A DNA stretch of 64,000 bases from an uncultured Clostridia bacterium. Lineage in GTDB: Bacteria; Bacillota; Clostridia; Oscillospirales; Ruminococcaceae. This document shows, in pieces, positions 24,141 through 32,965 of this stretch. Location of the stretch: contig CANDEV010000001.1 of assembly GCA_947383835.1 (NCBI GenBank), positions 62,001-126,000 of the forward strand. The letters run 5' to 3'. Each line of letters begins with the position of its first letter. The first letter of the stretch is position 1. The notes below the pieces were generated by a model that saw only the letters and a program-made list of their open reading frames with translations, was not told the origin of the DNA and searched no databases. The position numbers were made by a program, and so were the translations under genes.

Positions 24141-24587
24141 TTACTCTCCTTTAAGCTCGGAGATAACGCTTATAAAGCTTTCAACATCGCTGAAATCCTT
24201 ATAGACCGAAGCGAAGCGCACATATGCCACTTGGTCTATCTTCTTTAAATTTTGCAGAACTATATCGCCTATCTCGCTGTAGGTTATCTGGTTCTGCATA
24301 CTGTTTGCGTAATAGCTCTCAACGCTTTCAACTATCCTGTCAATATCCTCGACAGAAACGGGACGTTTTTTCACCGCCGTTGAAAGCCCCTTTATAAGCT
24401 TGTTCCTGTCGAAAAGCTCAATGGTGTTGTCCCTTTTAAGCACAAGCTGAACGGGCATTTCCACCGACTCATATGTAGTAAATCTTTTTCCGCAGCGCGT
24501 ACACTCCCTGCGGCGGCGTTTTTTTCCGTCCACGGGACGGGAATCCACTACCTTTGTATCTTCAAAGCCGCAAAACGGACATTTCAT
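24141..24587 (-). CDS. nrdR: transcriptional repressor NrdR
   Basis: A 148-residue regulator of ribonucleotide reductase genes. It has an N-terminal zinc ribbon (Cys3, Cys6, Cys29, Cys32; MKCPFCG and CTRCGKRFTTYE) and an ATP-cone domain (about 49-139) that senses ATP/dATP. Length and sequence are typical. No nrd gene or NrdR box was seen in the window. AGGAG precedes the ATG. Confidence 0.97.
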   Translation of the reverse strand: MKCPFCGFEDTKVVDSRPVDGKKRRRRECTRCGKRFTTYESVEMPVQLVLKRDNTIELFDRNKLIKGLSTAVKKRPVSVEDIDRIVESVESYYANSMQNQITYSEIGDIVLQNLKKIDQVAYVRFASVYKDFSDVESFISVISELKGE

Positions 24588-24634
24588 AAAAATGCTCCTC
24601 TCTTTTTGGGGAACCTGCTCAAATTTATTGTTAT

Positions 24635-24663
24635 ATTATACACACTTTTTTCGTATTTGTCAA
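24635..24663 (-). promoter_or_regulatory. consensus promoter of nrdR
   Basis: Minus strand TTGACA (24663-24658), a 17-base spacer and TATAAT (24640-24635). It overlaps the 3' end of the TVP38-family gene. Confidence 0.85.
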
Positions 24664-25361
24664 GGCTTTTCACTATTGTTTTCCGCTTTTTTATGCCTTT
24701 TTTTATAGAAGTAATAAACCGCAGCAGACCCGACGGCAAACACTACCTCCACGACCGCAGCTATCCAAAATCCAGGGGACGTAGGGTGCTCTACGTTTGC
24801 GCCCATTAAGGTAGTTGTGACAAGTCCGGGAAATACCCCCAAAAAGGAGCCTGCAAGATACTTTAAGGGTGAAAAGTCAGTTGAACCGAGAAATATGCTT
24901 ACCACATCACAGGGCAGAATATTTATCACCCTCATAAAATAAGCGATAAAGAACTCATTGTCCGATTTAAATTCACGGAGCTTATCCGCATTTTTCTGTC
25001 TGCTTATTATTTTTTCCACAAATTCTCTTTCCGCAAATCTGCCTATCAGATACGGTATCGTCAGCATTAACAGTACTCCGATGCAGTTCACAAGCAGCGC
25101 AGCAAAATAGTTCGGAAAAATACTGCCGGACGCCGCTATAAGTATAAGCATAGGAAAAAACATAGACAGCGATTTCATGCCGAAAAGTCCTATCATCACC
25201 AAAGCCGCAAGCCAAAGGTTGTCGGGAGTGAACTCAAGTATATGCTGAATAGTCACCCCTCTGAAAAATCTGAAATAAATAAATATGCAGACAATTATCA
25301 TTATTATCGGGGCAAACTGCATGACTGCCTTTATTGCCGCCGTACCCTTGAATTTCCGCAT
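24660..25361 (-). CDS. TVP38/TMEM64 (DedA-like) family membrane protein
   Basis: A 233-residue polytopic membrane protein of the SNARE-associated/VTT family. It shows the hallmark stretches NCIGVLLMLTIPYLIGRF, then FFIAYFMRVINILPCDVVSI and FLGVFPGLVTTTLMG. Family members are implicated in phospholipid translocation or membrane homeostasis. The start at 25361 is chosen because AAAGGAG precedes it; the longer frame to 25421 has no ribosome binding site and a basic, non-family extension. Confidence 0.88.
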   Translation of the reverse strand: MRKFKGTAAIKAVMQFAPIIMIIVCIFIYFRFFRGVTIQHILEFTPDNLWLAALVMIGLFGMKSLSMFFPMLILIAASGSIFPNYFAALLVNCIGVLLMLTIPYLIGRFAEREFVEKIISRQKNADKLREFKSDNEFFIAYFMRVINILPCDVVSIFLGSTDFSPLKYLAGSFLGVFPGLVTTTLMGANVEHPTSPGFWIAAVVEVVFAVGSAAVYYFYKKRHKKAENNSEKP

Positions 25362-25430
25362 AAAAACTGCTCCTTTTTTAGAAAAAATGCCGTATCTGCG
25401 TAACGGGTGGATACGTCCCATGCAGACGCG

Positions 25431-26606
25431 TTATTTGTTTTTGGGCTGCTGCGGTATAGCCTTTTTAAAAAATAGCTTTTGCACACGCGCGCTTTTTTGT
25501 TTCAGACGGTCAACTATAAACTCCCTGAAAAGCGCGTAGATCACCGACGAAGCGGGTATCATTACCAACATTCCGAATACTCCCATAAGCTTGCCGCCTA
25601 TGGTAACTACGAACAGCACCCATATTGCGGGAAGTCCAACGCTTTCACCAACAACCTTGGGGTAGATGAGATTGCCCTCTATCTGCTGGATTATAAGGAA
25701 CATTATTATGAACCACAAAGCCTGGGCAGGATCGTGCATAAAAATCAGGAACGCTCCGACAGCGCAGCCTATAAACGCTCCCACAATGGGAATAAGCGCC
25801 ATAAACGCGATAAGTATGCTTATCAGCGCAACATACTCCATTCGGAACATAAGCATTGCCGCAGCAAACATACAGCCGAGTATGACCGCTTCAAGGCACT
25901 GTCCCGAAAGGAAGCTTGAAAATGTCTTTTCGGAACGGCTGCAAATATCAAAAAGCTTGTCCGCAGCCTTTTCGGGCAGCAGCGCATACGCTATCATACG
26001 CACCTGATTTCCAAGACGCTCCTTCTGCAAAAGGATATACATTGAAAAAACAAAGCCTATGGCAGCCGATACCACGCCGCTTACCGCGCTTGCCGCAATA
26101 TTTATAGTTGAAGAAAGTCCGCTTGTGACCCACCCCGATACCGAGGACAGAACGCTTTGCCAGTCTATACGAAATTCGGATATCCATTTCTGTATATCGG
26201 GATAATCCTTAAATATGCCCTCAATATAGATCTGCGCCTTAGACATATAGTCGGGTATTTGTTTACCAAGCTCGGAAGCCGTTGTGACTACCTGAGGTAT
26301 AACAAGAACCATTACGGCTGCTATAACAAGGATTATTGCCAGCAGGGTAATTAAAAGCGCAAGAGGTCTTCTGAGCCTTTTCAGCTTTTGATTTTTCGGG
26401 AACAGCCGCTTCTCCACCGCTCTCATGGGCACATTTATCACAAACGCTATCACCGCTCCGATAATAAACGGCATGAACAGAGAAAATATCTTTCCCAAAA
26501 ATTCTATGACCGCCGAGAAAGTAAAGTCCTTAAATACGGCAAAAAGGAGAGCAGCTGCCGCGATCAGACCGATTATTTTTAATGTTGACTTTTTGTCCAA
26601 GTTCAT
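25431..26606 (-). CDS. AI-2E family transporter (PerM-like)
   Basis: A 391-residue membrane protein with about eight helices and the large soluble loop typical of the AI-2E/PerM/YtvI family. Landmarks are LFMPFIIGAVIAFVINVPM, a coiled middle part, and the C-terminal GNLIYPKVVGESVGL with VFGMLVMIPASSVIYAL. Members export small solutes or act as sodium/proton antiporters; the substrate is unknown. The C-terminal tail is Lys-rich. Confidence 0.92.
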   Translation of the reverse strand: MNLDKKSTLKIIGLIAAAALLFAVFKDFTFSAVIEFLGKIFSLFMPFIIGAVIAFVINVPMRAVEKRLFPKNQKLKRLRRPLALLITLLAIILVIAAVMVLVIPQVVTTASELGKQIPDYMSKAQIYIEGIFKDYPDIQKWISEFRIDWQSVLSSVSGWVTSGLSSTINIAASAVSGVVSAAIGFVFSMYILLQKERLGNQVRMIAYALLPEKAADKLFDICSRSEKTFSSFLSGQCLEAVILGCMFAAAMLMFRMEYVALISILIAFMALIPIVGAFIGCAVGAFLIFMHDPAQALWFIIMFLIIQQIEGNLIYPKVVGESVGLPAIWVLFVVTIGGKLMGVFGMLVMIPASSVIYALFREFIVDRLKQKSARVQKLFFKKAIPQQPKNK

Positions 26607-26669
26607 ACAGAAATCCTTTCATAACGGAAAATAAAGTTCAATAACATCTCACTCGCCAATATCTCACCT

Positions 26670-26685
26670 GCCCCCTTGAGGGGGC
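26670..26685. repeat. dispersed palindrome, copy 1
   Basis: GCCCCC-TTGA-GGGGGC. The same palindrome with matching flank (CACCTG/CACCCG before, TT after) occurs inverted at 60692-60707. Confidence 0.6.
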
Positions 26686-26720
26686 TTAAGCTATGTCAAA
26701 ATCTGCTGTTTTTTTCATTG

Positions 26721-26793
26721 GGGGTGACTCTCGCAGCGGGGCGTTCCCCGCGGGGTGACTCTCGCGGCGGGGCGTTCCCCGCGTGTTCCCCGC
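26721..26793. repeat. GC-rich tandem 31-base repeat downstream of cls
   Basis: Two 31-base units (26721-26751, 26752-26782) differ at one base and are followed by an 11-base partial unit that runs into the cls stop codon. Each unit contains a GCGGGG/CCCCGC hairpin. It is far richer in G and C than its surroundings. Confidence 0.8.
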
Positions 26794-28361
26794 TACATCA
26801 GCGGCGCGATTATCCTTAAAATGTGTCCGGCAATACGCTTGAAAATATTGTATTTTTTGCAGTCAGCAAGCGTTATTTCTACGCACTTTTCAAGAGTTTT
26901 CCGCACGTCCGTCTCAACCTGACTTACCACGGAATTCATATAGAAATAGCAGGCACACTCAAAATGCAGGAACAAGCTCCTGTAATCAAGATTTATACTT
27001 CCCACCACCGCGCGTATACCGTCGCTTACAAAGCATTTTGCGTGGACAAAGCCCGGAGTGTACTCATAAATTTTCACGCCTGCCGAAATAAGCTCCTTAT
27101 AGTATGACCTTGCCAGAATATAGGCATACTGCTTGTCGGGAATGTGGGGCATGATTATAACGACCTCAACTCCCCGTTTCGCCGCATAGGTCAGCGCACC
27201 TGTCATCTCATTGTCGAGAATAAGGTACGGCGTCATTATGTGGACGTACCTCTCCGCACGGTTGAGAATATCAAGATAGACGTTCTGACCAACATTTTCG
27301 TTATCAAGAGGGCTGTCTCCGTATGGCATCACAAAGCCGCCTGTGGGAAGATTCTTTTCGGCAAGCTCTGGGAAGTCCGTTTTTATAAATTTTCCGTATT
27401 TATCCTCGCAGCCGTATTCTGTAATATTCCAGTTTTGCAGGAACATCATGGTAAAGCCCGCAACAGCCTCGCCCTTTATCATAACTGCGGTATCCTTCCA
27501 ATGCCCGAATCTTGAGCACTTGTTTATATACTCGTCCGCAAGGTTTACTCCGCCGGTAAAGGCTGTGTGTCCGTCTATAACCAAAATTTTCCTATGGTCA
27601 CGGTTGTTCTGCACCGTTGAAAGGATCGGCTTTATGGGTGAAAACATTTTACACTTTATCCCCTTTGCAATAAGCTTTTTGGGATAGCTGTAGGGTACCA
27701 GCACAAGGCTGCACATTCCGTCGTACATGAAGCGGACGTCTACTCCCTCACCCGCCTTGCGGACAAGTATCTCAAGAATAGTATCCCACATTTCGCCGCG
27801 TTCAACGATAAAGTACTCCATAAAAATAAACTCTTTTGCGTTTTCAAGCTCACGCACCATTGACTCGAAAGCGTCCTCGCCCAAGGGATAGTATTCCGCA
27901 TAGGTATTTTTCCAGACAGGATATCCTGCGTATTTACGCATATAGACCGCAAGATTTTTCTCCCTTGTGCTGATCTCGGAAAGCTCCTCCAAGGTCTCCT
28001 CATTCTGCTCAATATACGGAGCTGTTTCGTCAATGAGCTTCAGTATACGGTTGTTCATCACATGAGTGCCCCACTCCATTTTGACGAAAACATATAAAAT
28101 AGTGCCGAACACAGGTATCAGCGTGACAGGTATTATCCACGCAAGCTTATAGTACGGGTTGGTGTTGTCGTTTATTATCCATATAATTACAATTATCGAA
28201 AGCACCGCCGAGGCTATGCTGACATACACATAATTATCATAAAAGAAGCTGAACGCCGAAATGAGAAAAAAGACCTGCAAAGCAAGACCAAGCACCACTA
28301 CCATGGTTCTGCCGAATACGATCCGCACAAGACTTTTCAGCTTCCTTTTCCATTCTTTCAT
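26793..28361 (-). CDS. cls: cardiolipin synthase
   Basis: A 522-residue membrane enzyme that joins two phosphatidylglycerol molecules into cardiolipin. Two N-terminal helices (about 12-60, PLDc_N) are followed by two phospholipase D motifs: HRKILVIDGHTAFTGGVNLA and HAKCFVSDGIRAVVGSINLD, both HxK(x4)D. The start at 28361 is preferred because AAAGGA lies upstream; an in-frame ATG at 28382 would add seven residues. GC-rich repeats overlap the stop codon. Confidence 0.93.
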   Translation of the reverse strand: MKEWKRKLKSLVRIVFGRTMVVVLGLALQVFFLISAFSFFYDNYVYVSIASAVLSIIVIIWIINDNTNPYYKLAWIIPVTLIPVFGTILYVFVKMEWGTHVMNNRILKLIDETAPYIEQNEETLEELSEISTREKNLAVYMRKYAGYPVWKNTYAEYYPLGEDAFESMVRELENAKEFIFMEYFIVERGEMWDTILEILVRKAGEGVDVRFMYDGMCSLVLVPYSYPKKLIAKGIKCKMFSPIKPILSTVQNNRDHRKILVIDGHTAFTGGVNLADEYINKCSRFGHWKDTAVMIKGEAVAGFTMMFLQNWNITEYGCEDKYGKFIKTDFPELAEKNLPTGGFVMPYGDSPLDNENVGQNVYLDILNRAERYVHIMTPYLILDNEMTGALTYAAKRGVEVVIIMPHIPDKQYAYILARSYYKELISAGVKIYEYTPGFVHAKCFVSDGIRAVVGSINLDYRSLFLHFECACYFYMNSVVSQVETDVRKTLEKCVEITLADCKKYNIFKRIAGHILRIIAPLM

Positions 28362-28524
28362 ATGACAAAAAATTCCTTTCATTTTTTAAGCTTTCGATAA
28401 AGCGTTATCTGACGGTTTGTTCCGAAACAGAATACAGCCTTATTTCAACATACCCTTAATGATGCTTCGGCAAGACAGATACTTGCATCGTTCAGCATTA
28501 CGGGCTGAGTCCTTCGCTAAGAAT

Positions 28525-28553
28525 ATTTTAACTCTCTTGCCGAAAATTGTCAA
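28525..28553 (-). promoter_or_regulatory. promoter of cls
   Basis: Minus strand TTGACA (28553-28548), a 17-base spacer and TAAAAT (28530-28525). It would give a leader of about 155 bases, with some dyad sequence around 28460-28500 that I could not assign. Confidence 0.7.
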
Positions 28554-28604
28554 GATTATTTGTTTATAATTTTGTGATAATATCATGAAACATTTAAATA
28601 ATGC

Positions 28605-28633
28605 TTGTTATTTGGATAAATTTGTGCTATAAT
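28605..28633 (+). promoter_or_regulatory. promoter of the RING-like/galU/ABC gene group
   Basis: TTGTTA (28605-28610), a 17-base spacer and TATAAT (28628-28633). The implied leader is about 185 bases; it has a GGATAG/CTATCC hairpin at about 28754-28788 but no known riboswitch. Together with the cls promoter this accounts for the 460-base gap between the two genes. Confidence 0.7.
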
Positions 28634-28823
28634 GTATTTGTATATTCAAGAATCTTTCTTCAAAAGCCGCGCACGCATTTGCTTTAAGGCGATTTTGCCG
28701 CAAATCCGCACAAATCTTGTGAAAAAAGGTTCTAAGAAACATATAAATGCAGAGGATAGACAGCGATGGCGCAATTCCCTATCCTTTGAAATACAGCGTT
28801 TTCAGAACGAAGGAGCAAATAAA

Positions 28824-29846
28824 ATGGCAGGTTATATTGGCACAAGATGCATGGTTTGCAGCGAAAAATTTACCTCGGAGGACGATATTGTAGTCTGCCC
28901 CGAATGCGGCACTCCATACCATAAAGAATGTTACAAAAAAGAGGGAAAATGCGTGAACGCCGTTCTTCACGAAAGCGGCGGCGAATGGAAACCCTCATAT
29001 GATATCGGCAGCGACGGCTCGGAGGCGGAAAGCGTAGTCTGCCGCTTCTGCGGATACACTAACCCTCCGCTTACGCTTTTTTGCAGAAAATGCGGAATGC
29101 CCGCACAGAGCTTACAAGATATAAACGCCGAAAATATAAAGAACGAACAGCACTACAACGGCGTAAACATCAACAGCGATCCCAACGCATACAACGGCAA
29201 CGCAAACGGCGGTATGCCGTTCAATCCGTTCCTGATAAATTTTTCAGACCCGTTGTGCGGCTTTAATCCGGACGAGGACTTCGACGGAGTTAAAATGTCC
29301 GAGCTTGGGGATTTTGTGGGCACGAACACCCACTATTATCTCCCCATATTCAAACGCTTCAAGGAGGGGGGACGCCTGCTGACATGGAATTTCAGCGCGA
29401 TGCTTGTCCCGGAGCTGTATTTTTCCTACAGAAAAATGCCGCTGTACGCTCTTGCTGCGCTTATTATGCGTTTTATTTCGCTTATACCGCAGCTTATAAT
29501 GTTCTGCGCGCAGTTTCCTCAATACGGCGCGCTGTATGAATTTGCTTCCAAATTTGATTTTACCGGCACTGCCTTTCGCGGGGTGCTTATGCTGTGTTCG
29601 CTGACCGTTTACGCTCTTATGTTTTCTGCCGGACTTTTGGGCAACAAGCTTTATTACAGCCATACTCTTAAAAAAATCAGAAAAATAAAAAATAATTCCG
29701 ACGGTATGGCCATAGTTAATAACATCAGTCAAAAGGGCGGTACGTCGGGGCTTTGGCTGACGCTTTTCATCTGCCTTATGGCTGTTCCGTATGTGTTTTT
29801 GTCAATTGCCCAGTTTTCTTCTATGATCAGCGGCACTTTAAAATAA
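28824..29846 (+). CDS. RING-finger-like and zinc-ribbon membrane protein
   Basis: A 340-residue protein. Residues 9-45 form a RING-like zinc site (CMVCSEKF, then VVCPECGTPYHKECYKKEG). A second zinc ribbon at about residues 73-95 has CRFCG and CRKCG. An Asn-rich linker follows, and the C-terminal 150 residues hold about three membrane helices. It resembles the prokaryotic RING family found in Clostridia. An E3-ligase-like function is not shown for these. The start at 28824 has GAAGGAG upstream; the longer frame to 28632 lacks one and overlaps the promoter. Confidence 0.8.
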   Translation: MAGYIGTRCMVCSEKFTSEDDIVVCPECGTPYHKECYKKEGKCVNAVLHESGGEWKPSYDIGSDGSEAESVVCRFCGYTNPPLTLFCRKCGMPAQSLQDINAENIKNEQHYNGVNINSDPNAYNGNANGGMPFNPFLINFSDPLCGFNPDEDFDGVKMSELGDFVGTNTHYYLPIFKRFKEGGRLLTWNFSAMLVPELYFSYRKMPLYALAALIMRFISLIPQLIMFCAQFPQYGALYEFASKFDFTGTAFRGVLMLCSLTVYALMFSAGLLGNKLYYSHTLKKIRKIKNNSDGMAIVNNISQKGGTSGLWLTLFICLMAVPYVFLSIAQFSSMISGTLK

Positions 29847-29865
29847 CTTAAAAGGAGCCTGCGAT

Positions 29866-30735
29866 ATGAAAATAAAAAAAGCAGTCATCACAGCAGCGGG
29901 ATACGGCACAAGAATGCTGCCCGCCACAAAATCAATGCCTAAGGAAATGCTTCCCATTCTGGACAAGCCCGCCATTCAGTACATTGTTGAGGAATGCGTA
30001 AACGCGGGGATCACTGACATTCTCATAATCCTGTCAAGAGGCAAGCACGTTGTTGAGGATCATTTTGACCGTTCCCCCGATTTGGAGCTCCAGCTTCAAA
30101 AAAGCGGCAAGGACGAGCTTTATAACGAGCTTGTCAGGATCGCTTCTATGGCAAATATCGTATACGTCCGTCAGGCGGAGCAGCTTGGGCTGGGACACGC
30201 AGTCCTTTGTGCAAAAAGCTTTGCGGGAGGCGAACCCTTTGCGGTGCTTTACGGAGACGACGTTATTATCGGCGAAGATCCCGCCATTGCCCAGCTTTGC
30301 AGGGCTTACGACAAGTACGGCAAAGGCACGGTCGGAATTAAGGAAGTACCCACGGAGGACGTTATGAAGTACTCCTCAATGAAGCTGAACGTCCTTGAAG
30401 ACGGCAGCTTCAGCATTACGGACATGATCGAAAAGCCTGCTCCGGAGCAGATATTTTCCAACTACTCCATTTTGGGAAGATGTATTCTTCCGCCGGAGAT
30501 TTTCGATATTCTGGAGCATACCCCCTGCGGAAAGGGCGGAGAGCTTCAGCTTACCGACGCCATGAAAACTCTTGCCAACCGCGAGGGCATGATAGGCGTA
30601 GACTTTACAGGAATACGATACGATATGGGAAACAAGCTTAGTGCGCTCAAAGCAAGTATTGAGACAGGGCTGAACCGTGCAGAAATTGCCGACGGTCTTA
30701 AAGAATACATAAAACAGCTTGCCGAAAAGCTTTAA
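29866..30735 (+). CDS. galU: UTP-glucose-1-phosphate uridylyltransferase
   Basis: A 289-residue enzyme making UDP-glucose from UTP and glucose-1-phosphate for cell-envelope glycans. The signature AAGYGTRMLPATKSMPKEML binds the nucleotide, and KPAIQYIVEE, YGDDVI and IEKP follow as in the family. GGAG precedes the ATG, 19 bases after the RING-like gene. Confidence 0.96.
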   Translation: MKIKKAVITAAGYGTRMLPATKSMPKEMLPILDKPAIQYIVEECVNAGITDILIILSRGKHVVEDHFDRSPDLELQLQKSGKDELYNELVRIASMANIVYVRQAEQLGLGHAVLCAKSFAGGEPFAVLYGDDVIIGEDPAIAQLCRAYDKYGKGTVGIKEVPTEDVMKYSSMKLNVLEDGSFSITDMIEKPAPEQIFSNYSILGRCILPPEIFDILEHTPCGKGGELQLTDAMKTLANREGMIGVDFTGIRYDMGNKLSALKASIETGLNRAEIADGLKEYIKQLAEKL

Positions 30736-30746
30736 GGAGCATAAAA

Positions 30747-31517
30747 ATGCCAATTCTTACCGTTAAAAACATAACCTGCGGCTATGGCGGGGAGGATATT
30801 ATAAAAAACGTTTCCTTCACTCTTGAAAGAGGCGAGATACTTTCACTTGCGGGAGAAAACGGCTGCGGAAAGACCACCCTGCTGCGGGCTGTCTGCGGAC
30901 TTATCCCTGTGAGATCGGGGGGAGCGTACATTGACGGAAAGCTGATCTCCCAAATACCGTTAAAGGAGAGAGCCTGCCGAATTGCCCTGCTTTCCCAGAC
31001 GGGAGCGGGGGGCGATTACTCCGAATATACAGTTTTGGACACGGTACTTATGGGACGGTATGCACGTCAAAGGAGCGGGATATTTTCAGAGGCTTCCCCC
31101 GAGGACAGAGCTGCCGCGGAAAAATACATAGCCGAAACGGGCTTGCAGGGTCTTGAAGACCGTTTTATAACCGAGCTTTCAGGAGGACAGCTCCAGCGTG
31201 TTTTCCTTGCGAGAGCATTTGCGCAAGAGCCTGACATAATTTTTTTGGACGAACCGGCAAATCATCTTGATTTAAAGAGGCAGACTGACCTTGCAGAACA
31301 TCTTAGAAAATGGGTATCAAAGGGTAAATCTGTGGTTGGGGTCTTCCACGACTTGGGCTTTGCGGCTACGGTCTCCGACAGGATAATGCTGATAAAGGAC
31401 GGAAAAAACGTACTCTGCGGAAAGACAAGCGAGGTTATTCGTTCCGCTGAGCTTAATGATATCTTCGGTACTGACGTAAGAACCTACATGAAAAAAATTG
31501 CCGAGATATGGCAATAA
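30747..31517 (+). CDS. ABC transporter ATP-binding protein, FecCD/BtuCD type
   Basis: A 256-residue ABC ATPase with Walker A GENGCGKTT, signature LSGGQLQRV, Walker B IIFLDEP and the switch His in VFHDLG. The D-loop ANHLDLKRQ and the EYTVLDTVLMGRYA region are typical of iron-siderophore or cobalamin importers. Its partner permease and binding protein are not next to it; it is eleven bases after galU. The partner genes must be elsewhere. Confidence 0.9.
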   Translation: MPILTVKNITCGYGGEDIIKNVSFTLERGEILSLAGENGCGKTTLLRAVCGLIPVRSGGAYIDGKLISQIPLKERACRIALLSQTGAGGDYSEYTVLDTVLMGRYARQRSGIFSEASPEDRAAAEKYIAETGLQGLEDRFITELSGGQLQRVFLARAFAQEPDIIFLDEPANHLDLKRQTDLAEHLRKWVSKGKSVVGVFHDLGFAATVSDRIMLIKDGKNVLCGKTSEVIRSAELNDIFGTDVRTYMKKIAEIWQ

Positions 31518-31578
31518 GTGCAAAAGTGCTGATAAGTAAAATGGTGAACACCAAAAAATCAAACAAAATTTATCGGCT

Positions 31579-31619
31579 AAAGCAGCTCCTGCCATATTAA
31601 AGGCAAGAGCTGCTTTTTT
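31579..31619 (+). terminator. rho-independent terminator
   Basis: AAAGCAGCTCCTGCC pairs with GGCAAGAGCTGCTTT around an eight-base loop (one mismatch region) and is followed by T residues. It ends the RING-like/galU/ABC transcript. Confidence 0.85.
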
Positions 31620-31751
31620 GGATAAAACTTTCATAATCAAAAAGTTACAAAATATCAACAAATATTTTGATCGAATTTTTAATTATATGTGATATAATTC
31701 GGTTATATTAACAAGGATACGTAAACTATGCTTTGAAAGGGTGATTTAACA

Positions 31752-32714
31752 ATGAATTGCAAACAAAAAACAATATTTGCTGCATTGTGCATTGCTGCTG
31801 TTTCACTTGCGGGCTGCTCGGACGAAAGCAAGCCGGCTGATCTGACAAATCCCGTAACCTCCGCAATGCAAAACGCGGCGGCGGACTCGGAGGAGCTTAT
31901 AGGTCTTAAGGACGCGGAAAATGCGGCTCTTGCCCATGCGGGAGTTTCCGAAACTGAGGCGAAGATAACAAAAGCCGAGCTTGACCGCGACAACGGAAAT
32001 TATGAATATGAAATAGAATTTACTGCCCAAAATTACAAATACGAATATGACATTAATGCGGCGGACGGCAGCGTTCTGAAATTTACAAAGGAAGCTGTGT
32101 CCGCGGCTATTGCAGAGACATCTGCACGTAATGAAGAGACCTCTGCGGCAGCTCAGAAGCCTGCGGAAACACTGTCCCCTGCTGTTACTGCAAAGGCTGA
32201 TGAGACGCCCCCTCCCGCAGTTACAACAAAACAGGCGGTCACAACTGACGCTCCGACGTCTCCTGATGCGGGCACGGACATTATCACAGCGGAGGAAGCT
32301 AAATCGGCGGCTTTGAAACACGCGGGTCTGAACGCGTCCGAAGTGACGTTTACCAAGGCGGAGCTTGATCATGACGACGGGATCACGGAATACGAGATCG
32401 AATTTTATTCCTCCGAAAACGAGTACGAATATGACATAAACGCCGCCACGGGCATGGTCATAAAATACTCTAAGGAAGCGTTAAAGCTCCCCGCAATGAA
32501 AAATTCAAGCAGCACTATTACTTTGGATGAAGCTAAGGCTGCGGCTTTGGAGTACGCGGGACTTACCGATTCCGAGGTAAAATTTACAAAGACGGAGCTT
32601 GATTATGACGACGGACGCGCCGAATATGAAATTGAATTTAATTACGGCAGAAAGGAATATGAATTTAAAATAGACGCTTATTCCGGTGATATTCTTGAAG
32701 CCGAGATCGACTGA
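31752..32714 (+). CDS. lipoprotein with three PepSY domains
   Basis: A 320-residue lipoprotein with lipobox LAGC (Cys22). Three PepSY repeats of about 65 residues lie at about 52-115, 177-243 and 255-320. Each has A-x-x-A-L-x-H/Y-A-G, a K-A/T-E-L-D-x-D-x-G stretch, and Y-E-Y/F-x-I-D/N-A. A Thr/Ala/Pro-rich linker separates the first from the other two. PepSY domains occur in protease inhibitors and cell-wall-sensing proteins. The domains are very alike, so they arose by duplication within the gene. Extracytoplasmic, exact role unknown. Confidence 0.9.
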   Translation: MNCKQKTIFAALCIAAVSLAGCSDESKPADLTNPVTSAMQNAAADSEELIGLKDAENAALAHAGVSETEAKITKAELDRDNGNYEYEIEFTAQNYKYEYDINAADGSVLKFTKEAVSAAIAETSARNEETSAAAQKPAETLSPAVTAKADETPPPAVTTKQAVTTDAPTSPDAGTDIITAEEAKSAALKHAGLNASEVTFTKAELDHDDGITEYEIEFYSSENEYEYDINAATGMVIKYSKEALKLPAMKNSSSTITLDEAKAAALEYAGLTDSEVKFTKTELDYDDGRAEYEIEFNYGRKEYEFKIDAYSGDILEAEID

Positions 32715-32721
32715 TAGATCG

Positions 32722-32757
32722 TAAGGTCTGCAAAATGATTGCAGACCTTATTTTTTT
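32722..32757 (+). terminator. rho-independent terminator
   Basis: TAAGGTCTGC (32722-32731) pairs with GCAGACCTTA (32741-32750), followed by seven T residues, just after the PepSY lipoprotein. Confidence 0.9.
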
Positions 32758-32905
32758 GCCCAAAAACATTTTATGACGAAAAAAATCGATACTGTGACAA
32801 ATAGGATATTTTAACGCGTACACATGATATGATAATTGCAGAGCTTAAGCTTTTTAAAATATATAAACATAAGCCCGATCATCAGGCTGCAAAAAAAATT
32901 TTACC

Positions 32906-32946
32906 GCTGCGGCGAAACGTCCCGATCAGGCGTTTCGATACGCAGC
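32906..32946 (+). promoter_or_regulatory. stem-loop in the leader of the DUF2589 operon
   Basis: GCTGCG (32906-32911) pairs with CGCAGC (32941-32946), and CGAAACG (32913-32919) with CGTTTCG (32931-32937). The hairpin ends just before the AAGGAGG ribosome binding site. There is no T-run, so it is not a terminator. It may affect translation or mRNA stability. Confidence 0.5.
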
Positions 32947-32965
32947 AGAACAAGGAGGAAAAATT

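Noticed and set aside
26721..26793. Possible CRISPR fragment
   Set aside because: The units are directly abutting tandem repeats with no spacers, and no cas gene is present.
28460..28500. Possible riboswitch in the cls leader
   Set aside because: Some dyad sequence is present, but it matches no riboswitch class I know and could be chance.
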